From: Patulibacter sp050252545
Lineage (GTDB): Bacteria > Actinomycetota > Thermoleophilia > Solirubrobacterales > Solirubrobacteraceae
Assembly (NCBI GenBank): GCA_050252545.1
Contig: JBFWKS010000042.1
Location: 1 to 19,595 of the forward strand
Length of the DNA stretch: 19,595 bases
Reading direction: 5' to 3'
Both the position numbers and the translations under genes were made by a program. Under the pieces are notes generated by a model that saw nothing but the letters and a program-made list of their open reading frames with translations, had not been told where the DNA came from and made no database searches. Every line of letters starts with the position of its first letter. The stretch's first letter is position 1. Positions 14,760 to 19,595 of the stretch are shown here, piece by piece.

Positions 14760-15620
14760 CTAGACGTCCATCCGCGTGAACCGCGCCAGCGCGGCCCCGC
14801 CGAGCAGCATGGCCCACACGGCGGCCCAGACGAGCAGGCCGGGCCCGGCGGGCTCCGCACCCCCGAGCGGGCCGAGCACGATCTGGGCACCGTCGTCGTC
14901 GGTGAGCCGCGACAGCACGTCCTGGTAGAGGCCCTGGAACGGCAGCACACTGGAGACGACGTCACTGGCGCGCTCCAGCGTGGCGTTGTCGATCGCGTCG
15001 CCGATCTGGCCCAGCAGCCCGCCGACGAGCCCGGCGCCGACGGACATGAACGCGGCGATCCCCGCCGCCGTCTGGGTGAGCAGGACCGACAGCGCCAGCG
15101 CCAGCAGCGCGACCAGGCCGACCGCGGCGGCCAGCTCGACCGCGGGGACGAGCACCTGCGGCGGCGCGTAGTCGCCGCGCCAGCGCATCACCCCAGTGCT
15201 GGCCAGGTGCAGCACCAGGGCGTAGGGCACGGCGATCGCCGCGGCGGCCAGGCCGCGCCCCACGAACACCCGGACCCGGCCGACCGGTCGCACGAGCAGC
15301 GGCTGCAGCAGGCCCCGCTCGGCGTCCCCCCGGATCGCACCGGCCGTGAGGAACACCGCGAGCGTCGCGCCGAGGAACAGCACCGCGAAGCTCGCCATCC
15401 CCAGCAGCACCCCGGCGGTGGCCTCGTCGACCGCGGGACGGACGACGTCGGGCACCCCGCCGAAGGTCCCGGCGTTGTCGTCGAGCTCGTCGCGGACCGC
15501 GCCGACGCCGAGCCAGAACAGCACCAGGAAGACCAGCGACAGCACCAGCACGGCGGGCAGCACGCGGCGGCGGACCGCCTCACGCAGGCCCAGGCGGGCG
15601 ACGAGCAGCACGTCGGTCAT
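14760..15620 (-). CDS. ABC-2 type transporter permease
   Basis: A 286-residue membrane protein with about six hydrophobic segments: roughly residues 20-42, 70-93, 118-138, 156-180, 184-206 and 260-280. The N terminus (ARLGLREAVRRRVLPAVLVL) is characteristic of ABC-2/NosY-like permeases, and AGAIRGDAERGLLQPLLVRPV after the second segment is the conserved ABC-2 cytoplasmic coupling motif. The start ATG overlaps the stop of the ATPase gene by 4 bp, so the two form one operon and presumably one exporter. The substrate is unknown; family members export drugs, lipids, polysaccharides or act in membrane maintenance. It is unrelated to YrbE permeases, so it is not a part of the Mce importer. Confidence 0.88.
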   Translation of the reverse strand: MTDVLLVARLGLREAVRRRVLPAVLVLSLVFLVLFWLGVGAVRDELDDNAGTFGGVPDVVRPAVDEATAGVLLGMASFAVLFLGATLAVFLTAGAIRGDAERGLLQPLLVRPVGRVRVFVGRGLAAAAIAVPYALVLHLASTGVMRWRGDYAPPQVLVPAVELAAAVGLVALLALALSVLLTQTAAGIAAFMSVGAGLVGGLLGQIGDAIDNATLERASDVVSSVLPFQGLYQDVLSRLTDDDGAQIVLGPLGGAEPAGPGLLVWAAVWAMLLGGAALARFTRMDV

Positions 15621-16480
15621 CGCCGCTGCACCCCGCCGTCGGTCGCGTCGCCGACGGCGTCGCGATAGACGTCCTCCAAGGTGGAGCGCCGCACCGCCAC
15701 CCCGTAGACGCGCTCGCCGGCCGCGACGGCGTCGGCGATCAGGTCGGGGACGTCGTCGCGGGTGGCGCCCTCCACGCGCCGCGTCCCGCGGTCGGTCTCC
15801 AGCTCGACCCCGGCGGGCCGGGTCAGCGACTCCGGGGTGCCGTCGGTGACGACCCGTCCGTCGAGCACGATCGCCACCCGGTCGCAGATCCGCTCGACCT
15901 CGCCGAGCAGGTGACTGGACAGCAACACCCCGACGCCCCGGTCGCGCAGCTCGGCCAGCAGGTCGCGGACGATCGCCCGGCCGACCGGGTCCAGGGCGCT
16001 GGTCGGCTCGTCGAGCAGCACCACGGCGGGGGTGCCGACCAGGGCCTGGGCGATCCCCAGCCGCTGCTGCATGCCCTTGGACATCGACCCGACGCGCACG
16101 GTGGCGCTCTCGCCCAGCCCCACGCGCCGCAGCAGCTCGCGTCGCTCGTCCGGCCCGCCGCCCGATCCGGCCAGGCGCTGGTGCACGCCCAGGACCTCGT
16201 CGGCCGACAGCCAGTCGGGGAAGCGGAACAGCTCGGCCAGGTAGCCGGTCGCCGCCCGCGCCGCGGGAGAGCCTGCAGGGTGACCGGCGACCTCGATCGT
16301 CCCCGCCGTCGGGCGGACCAGGCCGCAGACGACCTTCGTCAGCGTCGTCTTGCCCGCCCCGTTGGGGCCCAGCAGGCCGACGAGCTCGCCCGCTCCGACC
16401 CGCAGGTCCACGCCCTGCAGCGCCCGTCGTCCGCCGCGGTAGGTCTTGTGCAGGCCCTGCACGCGGAGGACGTCGGTCAC
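15617..16480 (-). CDS. ABC transporter ATP-binding protein (CcmA/NatA type)
   Basis: A 287-residue nucleotide-binding protein with all motifs intact: Walker A GPNGAGKT at 38-45, signature SKGMQQR at 134-140, Walker B VVLLDEP at 153-159 and H-loop SSH at 188-190. The Q-loop position carries Glu83 (GYLAE), a variation often seen in this ABC-2 exporter subgroup. The C-terminal ~70 residues form the small regulatory domain common to CcmA/DrrA-like proteins, with TLEDVY near the end. The start is GTG at 16480. No ribosome-binding site precedes it, but a TACCGT box (plus-strand 16489-16494) lies 8 nt upstream, fitting a leaderless message. It is the partner of the permease that follows and not an MceG homologue by its motif pattern. 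Confidence 0.9.
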   Translation of the reverse strand: MTDVLRVQGLHKTYRGGRRALQGVDLRVGAGELVGLLGPNGAGKTTLTKVVCGLVRPTAGTIEVAGHPAGSPAARAATGYLAELFRFPDWLSADEVLGVHQRLAGSGGGPDERRELLRRVGLGESATVRVGSMSKGMQQRLGIAQALVGTPAVVLLDEPTSALDPVGRAIVRDLLAELRDRGVGVLLSSHLLGEVERICDRVAIVLDGRVVTDGTPESLTRPAGVELETDRGTRRVEGATRDDVPDLIADAVAAGERVYGVAVRRSTLEDVYRDAVGDATDGGVQRR

Positions 16481-16488
16481 GCGAGGGG

Positions 16489-16494
16489 ACGGTA
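16489..16494 (-). promoter_or_regulatory. -10 box of a putative leaderless promoter, ABC exporter operon
   Basis: TACCGT on the - strand lies 8 nt upstream of the GTG start, which has no ribosome-binding site. The -35 box is not clear. The same box occurs before the glycosyltransferase gene. Confidence 0.4.
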
Positions 16495-16573
16495 GTCGAC
16501 CGGAGGGCCCCCGCCGTGTTGCGTGGGCCGTGCGACGTTCCGGCAGCGAGCCCCGCGCTGCGGCGTCCGGCCG

Positions 16574-16579
16574 TACGCT
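16574..16579 (+). promoter_or_regulatory. -10 box of a putative leaderless promoter, lipoprotein gene
   Basis: TACGCT lies 6 nt before the GTG start at 16586, so transcription would begin at or next to the start codon. There is no ribosome-binding site and no clear -35 box. Confidence 0.45.
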
Positions 16580-16585
16580 GAGCGT

Positions 16586-17248
16586 GTGCGCGCCACCCGC
16601 TTCCTCTCCGTCGTCCTGACCCTCACGACCGTCCTGACCCTCGCCGCGTGCGGTGGGGACGATGCGACATCAGATGCGCGTCTGACGCGCGCCGACTACG
16701 AGCTGCTCGTCAAGCAGCACCGGGAGCAGGAGGCGCTGTTGAAGCGCGAGCCGACGACGCTCGAGGGGGTCAAGAAGCTCGGGCGGGCGATGGAGCGCAT
16801 GTGCGACGAGTACGGTGACGCCGGGCCGGTGCTGCGTGCCGCGGCGCCTTCCTGTGACGCGTCGGTCTCCTCGTTGGCCTCGATGATGGAGTTCAGCGAG
16901 CTGGCCGAGAGCTGTGGCGAGGACGACCCCGAGTGCTTGGATGAGGCGCTGGAGGGCTTCGTCGGAACGTTCGGGGGGTTCGTGCGGGCGTTCGAGGAGG
17001 GCAACGGCCAGGTGGCGGCGCTCGACCTCAGCCCGGACTGCCGGGCGGCGTTGAGCGCCCCGAAGGAGGCCGTGGCGCTGTTCGTTGAGATCCGCGACAG
17101 CGGACGTGCGCTGCTTTCCGCGGACGATGGCGACCTCGAGAAGGCCGGTGCTCGCTTCGACGCGGCCCTCAACGCCCTGGCGGACTCCGACCCTGCTCTG
17201 GTGGATACCGACCCCGCCCCGTGCGAGAAGGACATCGAGGCCGACTGA
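16586..17248 (+). CDS. Secreted lipoprotein of unknown function, Cys-rich
   Basis: A 220-residue predicted lipoprotein. Start GTG 16586 is chosen because it gives a compact signal peptide (RATR, then hydrophobic residues 6-19) ending in the lipobox LAAC with Cys22, and because a TACGCT box lies 6 nt upstream. The mature protein is acidic and helical and contains six further Cys (MCDEYG, PSCDAS, SCGEDDPEC, DCRAAL, PCEKD), suggesting disulfides outside the membrane. I recognise no domain. The gene is divergent from the ABC exporter operon and convergent with the glycosyltransferase gene, so it is probably transcribed alone. Confidence 0.8.
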   Translation: MRATRFLSVVLTLTTVLTLAACGGDDATSDARLTRADYELLVKQHREQEALLKREPTTLEGVKKLGRAMERMCDEYGDAGPVLRAAAPSCDASVSSLASMMEFSELAESCGEDDPECLDEALEGFVGTFGGFVRAFEEGNGQVAALDLSPDCRAALSAPKEAVALFVEIRDSGRALLSADDGDLEKAGARFDAALNALADSDPALVDTDPAPCEKDIEAD

Positions 17249-17280
17249 CACCGGCTTGCGCGGCGTCGGTCGGTCACCGT

Positions 17281-18276
17281 TCACCCGCTCGGCTCACCAC
17301 CACCGACCGCCGACCCGTCCCCCGCATCCAACCGGGCGTTGAACGCGTCAGCGGCTTCGCGAATGCCCTCGCCGTGCTTGGGGCAGAGGGTCGCGCGGAC
17401 GTGCCAGGCGTGACGGCGCGGGTCGTGGCCGGGCAGCAGGGGGGCGACGAGCATCCGCAGCAGGTAGGGCCAGGCCGCCAACGGACGGCAGAGCCAGGCG
17501 GTCAGGCGGCCGTGGTGGGCGACGAGGTAGCGCTCCTGGTTGCGGTGCAGCTCCACCACCCGGCGACGCGACCCGGGACCGGTCGACAGGCCCTCGTGGT
17601 GCACGCACCGGGCCGACGGCACGTACAGCGTGTGCCAACCCGCATCGGCCAGGCGGCGCTGCAGGTCGACCTCGTCGCCGTAGACGAAGTACTCCGGATC
17701 CAGATGGCCGATCGACGACGACGCCTCCACCCGCACCAGCAGGCACGCCGACTGGCACCAGTCGACCCGCCGCGTCCGCGGACCGCGCGACTGCACCACC
17801 AGCCGCCGGTGCAGCAGCAGCGCCTGGGCGGCCGTCGTCCCCAATCCCGGGAACCGCCACGCCGACGGCTGCGCCGCGCCGTCCGGACGCAGCAGCATCG
17901 CCCCGGCGCACGCCGCCCGGTCGTCTCGCTCCAGCGCGCCGAGCAGCTCCTTCGTGGCCCCGGCCCGCAGCTCGCTGTCCTCGTTGAGCAGCAGCGCGTA
18001 GCGGCCCGCCGCCTCGTCCAGCAACCGGCTGTCGTTGGCGGCCTTGCCCTCCCGGCGATCCAACGCGATCACCCGCGCACCGACCGGGTGCTCACGGGCG
18101 ATCCGCACGCTCTCGTCGGACGACGCGTTGTCGAGGACGAGCACCTCGCTCGGCACGTCGAGCAGCCGCTGCTCCCGCGCCACCGCGTCCAGGCACGCGG
18201 GCAGGAACTCCGCCCCGTCGGTCCCGACGACGCAGAACGAGACCAGCGGGCGGGACGCGCGGGGAGCCGACGGCAC
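17281..18276 (-). CDS. Family 2 glycosyltransferase (rhamnosyltransferase-like)
   Basis: A 331-residue GT2 enzyme with a GT-A fold, of the WbbL/rhamnosyltransferase-like group. Visible motifs are VSFCVVGTDGAEFLPACLDAV (residues 12-32), the nucleotide-sugar-binding VLVLDNASSDES (45-56), LLLNEDSEL (95-103) in the DxD position (usually LNPDxE), and a catalytic FVYGDEVDLQRRLADAGW segment (family form: YGEDVDLCRRL). There is no membrane segment apart from moderately hydrophobic stretches near the C terminus. I place the start at GTG 18276, not at the longer GTG 18318. The shorter start has a TACCGT box 6 nt upstream, and the extra 14 residues (GGRRLRRRRYRAL) look untranslated. It probably builds a cell-surface polysaccharide or glycolipid. 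Confidence 0.82.
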   Translation of the reverse strand: MPSAPRASRPLVSFCVVGTDGAEFLPACLDAVAREQRLLDVPSEVLVLDNASSDESVRIAREHPVGARVIALDRREGKAANDSRLLDEAAGRYALLLNEDSELRAGATKELLGALERDDRAACAGAMLLRPDGAAQPSAWRFPGLGTTAAQALLLHRRLVVQSRGPRTRRVDWCQSACLLVRVEASSSIGHLDPEYFVYGDEVDLQRRLADAGWHTLYVPSARCVHHEGLSTGPGSRRRVVELHRNQERYLVAHHGRLTAWLCRPLAAWPYLLRMLVAPLLPGHDPRRHAWHVRATLCPKHGEGIREAADAFNARLDAGDGSAVGGGEPSG

Positions 18277-18282
18277 GAGGGC

Positions 18283-18288
18283 ACGGTA
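18283..18288 (-). promoter_or_regulatory. -10 box of a putative leaderless promoter, glycosyltransferase gene
   Basis: TACCGT on the - strand lies exactly 6 nt before the proposed GTG start (18276). This is the same geometry as the lipoprotein gene. Confidence 0.42.
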
Positions 18289-18317
18289 CCGACGGCGACG
18301 GAGACGGCGCCCGCCCA

Positions 18318-18348
18318 CCCCGCCCCGCGGGCGCGATCGCGGGCGGGG
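18318..18348. repeat. Inverted repeat (GC-rich hairpin)
   Basis: Arms 18318-18329 and 18338-18348 pair over 11 bp with one bulged C. It lies upstream of the glycosyltransferase promoter. It consists only of G and C in the stems, so chance is possible. Confidence 0.4.
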
Positions 18349-18361
18349 TGTCGGAGCGCCA

Positions 18362-18380
18362 CGTGGTGGGCTCCACCACG
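18362..18380. repeat. Perfect 8-bp inverted repeat
   Basis: CGTGGTGG (18362-18369) and CCACCACG (18373-18380) are separated by 3 bp (GCT). The site lies about 75 bp upstream of the glycosyltransferase -10 box. It could be an operator or a hairpin. Confidence 0.45.
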
Positions 18381-18406
18381 CGGCCCGGGACCGCGTCGCG
18401 GGGCGT

Positions 18407-18445
18407 TCCCCGGTTCACCGTCGCCGGACGACGGTGAACGGGGGA
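18407..18445. repeat. Long near-perfect inverted repeat
   Basis: Arms 18407-18422 and 18430-18445 are complementary at 15 of 16 positions (one G/G mismatch at 18412/18440) around a 7-nt loop. The inner 10 bp, GTTCACCGTC/GACGGTGAAC, are perfect and not purely GC. It lies between divergent genes, so a regulator-binding site or a strong hairpin is possible. Confidence 0.55.
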
Positions 18446-18456
18446 GCACCACCCGC

Positions 18457-18573
18457 GCCGGGTCTCGCCACCGCCACAGCCGGCTCTCGCCACCGCCCGC
18501 GCCGGCTCCCGTTACCTCCCGCGCGCCGGCTCCCGCTACCTCCCGCGCGCCGGCTCCCGCTACCGCCACAGCC
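18457..18573. repeat. Degenerate tandem repeat, 22-24 bp unit, about five copies
   Basis: Two near-identical 24-bp units (18501-18524 and 18525-18548, differing by one C/T) start with GCCGGCTCCCG and contain TACCTCCCGCGC. They are followed by a partial unit (18549 to about 18573) and preceded by two diverged 22-bp units (18457-18478 and 18479-18500). It appears to be non-coding. Confidence 0.6.
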
Positions 18574-18724
18574 CGCCCCGGCCCTCGCCCTTACCGGGTT
18601 CGGCCCGCCTCGAGGCCGGTCGGTCGCGGCGGCGCGCTCCTGCGTCGGCTCGCCTGTCCGGCGCCGCTGCGCCACACTGCGGGCGTGGTTCCCGACCGTT
18701 CCCAGCCGATCCGCCCCGCGCGAC

Positions 18725-19595
18725 GTGCCCGCCGCCGGTGACCTGATCGGCGGCTACCGCGTCCTGGAGCCGCTCGGCCAGGGTGGGATGGGCACCGTGT
18801 GGCTGGCCGAGCACACGACGCTCGACCGGCGCGTGGCCCTCAAGCTCCTGGATCCCGAGCTGGGCCGGGACGCGTCGTTCCGCGACCGGTTCGTCCGCGA
18901 GGCGCAGCTCGCCGCCCGCCTGGACCACCCCAACGTCGTCACCGTCTTCGACGCCGGCGCCGATGACGCCGGTCTGTGGCTGGCGATGCGGTACGTCGAC
19001 GGCGAGGACCTGAAGCAGCGGCTGGCCGCACGGGCCGGCGGTCGGCTCGACCCGGCCGAGGCGGTCGCGATCCTCGAGCAGATCGGTGCGGCGCTCGACC
19101 ACGCCCACGCCCACGGCATCGTCCACCGCGACGTCAAGCCCGCCAACGTCCTGATCCGCCGCGCCCGGCCGACGGGACCCGACGCCGGCGAGCGCGCGCT
19201 CCTGGCGGACTTCGGCCTGACCAAGGAGGTCGGTGGCAGCCGCGACCTGACCGCCACCGGGATGGTCCTGGGGACGATCGACTACATGGCCCCCGAGCAG
19301 ATCGAGGGTGGCGCGGTCGACGCCCGCTCCGACGTCTACTCGCTCGCCGCGATGCTCGTGGTCATGCTCACCGGGCAGCCGGCGTTCGAGGGGACGACCG
19401 TGGCGCGGCTGTTCGCCCACGTCAACGCCGAGCCGCCGCAGCCCGGGCTGCGGATCGACGGCCTGGACCCCATCGACGCCGTCGTCGCCCGGGGGATGGC
19501 CAAGGATCCCGCGGCCCGTCATGCGTCCGCCGGGGACCTGGCCCGCGCCGCCCCGGCGGCGCGCGAGGGCGGCCCCGCGCCCGGCGCGCCCACCG
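18725..19595 (+). CDS. PknB-type serine/threonine protein kinase (3' end outside window)
   Basis: At least 290 residues of a Hanks-type kinase, cut by the right edge. All catalytic elements are present: glycine loop LGQGGMGTV (17-25), Lys40 in VALKLL, alpha-C Glu59, HRDVKPAN (134-141, catalytic Asp136), DFG (162-164), a Thr/Ser-containing activation loop, and MAPE (188-191). The kinase domain begins almost at the N terminus and is of the actinobacterial PknA/PknB type. In this group a transmembrane helix and an extracellular sensor domain usually follow; they would lie beyond the window. The start is taken as GTG 18725, giving the usual short lead (MPAAGDLIGGY) before the kinase domain. No clear ribosome-binding site is visible. 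A short overlapping reading frame (18685-18741) may couple its translation. Confidence 0.88.
   Translation, partial: MPAAGDLIGGYRVLEPLGQGGMGTVWLAEHTTLDRRVALKLLDPELGRDASFRDRFVREAQLAARLDHPNVVTVFDAGADDAGLWLAMRYVDGEDLKQRLAARAGGRLDPAEAVAILEQIGAALDHAHAHGIVHRDVKPANVLIRRARPTGPDAGERALLADFGLTKEVGGSRDLTATGMVLGTIDYMAPEQIEGGAVDARSDVYSLAAMLVVMLTGQPAFEGTTVARLFAHVNAEPPQPGLRIDGLDPIDAVVARGMAKDPAARHASAGDLARAAPAAREGGPAPGAPT

Larger units (their letters stand above)
18277..18724. other. 448-bp non-coding region between divergent glycosyltransferase and kinase genes
   Basis: I see no convincing gene here. Open frames cross it on both strands but are low-complexity (Arg/Gly/Ala/Pro) and belong to shadow frames. 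It holds the glycosyltransferase promoter box, three inverted repeats between 18318 and 18445, a short tandem repeat array around 18457-18573, and the upstream region of the kinase gene. Confidence 0.6.

Noticed and set aside
13031..14965. 644-residue open frame on the - strand
   Set aside because: It covers mceE and mceF and part of the exporter permease in another frame, with Arg-rich low-complexity sequence and no domain.
15617..16480. The ABC ATPase as the missing MceG of the Mce importer
   Set aside because: It is in an operon with its own ABC-2 permease, is on the opposite strand, and has CcmA/NatA-type features. MceG-like proteins are not expected in this context.
18457..18573. CRISPR array
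   Set aside because: Units are directly adjacent with no spacers of unique sequence, and no cas genes are near.
17221..18741. 506-residue open frame on the + strand across the glycosyltransferase gene
   Set aside because: It is antisense to a gene with clear GT2 motifs and is Arg/Pro-rich throughout. Only its last 18 codons are considered, as a possible leader frame.
18560..19522. 320-residue open frame on the - strand over the kinase gene
   Set aside because: It is the shadow of a kinase with all catalytic motifs present on the + strand.

Overview
The window is a high-GC, gene-dense stretch with 4-bp ATGA/GTGA overlaps, frequent GTG starts, and several genes that look leaderless. An actinobacterial mce operon (two yrbE genes plus six mce genes) fills the middle. 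The mce genes lack the MceE-type lipoprotein of mycobacteria. Together with the long Arg/Ala-rich Mce proteins this suggests a deep-branching actinobacterium, possibly Thermoleophilia/Solirubrobacterales. That placement is inference; no rRNA or other marker gene is present.

Layout, left to right. (1) The 3' part of a phytoene-desaturase-like FAD oxidoreductase is cut by the left edge and is followed by a GC-rich hairpin. (2) A three-gene operon on the + strand encodes a CrtC/AttH-like lipocalin-fold protein (DUF7064-like), an APH-fold phosphotransferase with HGE in place of HGD, and a 153-residue helical protein of unknown function. (3) A tightly coupled eight-gene mce operon (yrbE4A, yrbE4B, mceA to mceF) spans 4216-14632. 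It encodes permease subunits and membrane-anchored MlaD-domain proteins expected to form a lipid or sterol importer. No MceG ATPase is in the window. (4) Convergent to it, on the - strand, is an ABC-2 type exporter pair (ATPase and permease). (5) A Cys-containing lipoprotein of unknown function follows on the + strand. (6) A family 2 glycosyltransferase lies on the - strand. (7) A 448-bp non-coding divergent region carries three inverted repeats and a 24-bp tandem repeat. (8) A PknB-type Ser/Thr kinase is cut by the right edge.

The most interesting observation links regions 2 and 3. Both operons start with the same promoter-operator module: a TTGCGg/t -35 box, a 17-18 bp spacer, a TA-n3-T -10 box, and then, 4-6 bp further on, a 27-bp imperfect palindrome identical at 21 of 27 positions between the two sites. 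A palindrome overlapping the predicted transcription start at both operons implies one repressor-type regulator controlling lipid import (Mce) together with the CrtC-like/phosphotransferase/small-protein operon. The regulator is not in the window. My hypothesis is that these genes form one uptake-and-modification regulon for a hydrophobic, possibly isoprenoid or steroid-like, substrate. The desaturase-like enzyme next door may belong to the same pathway.
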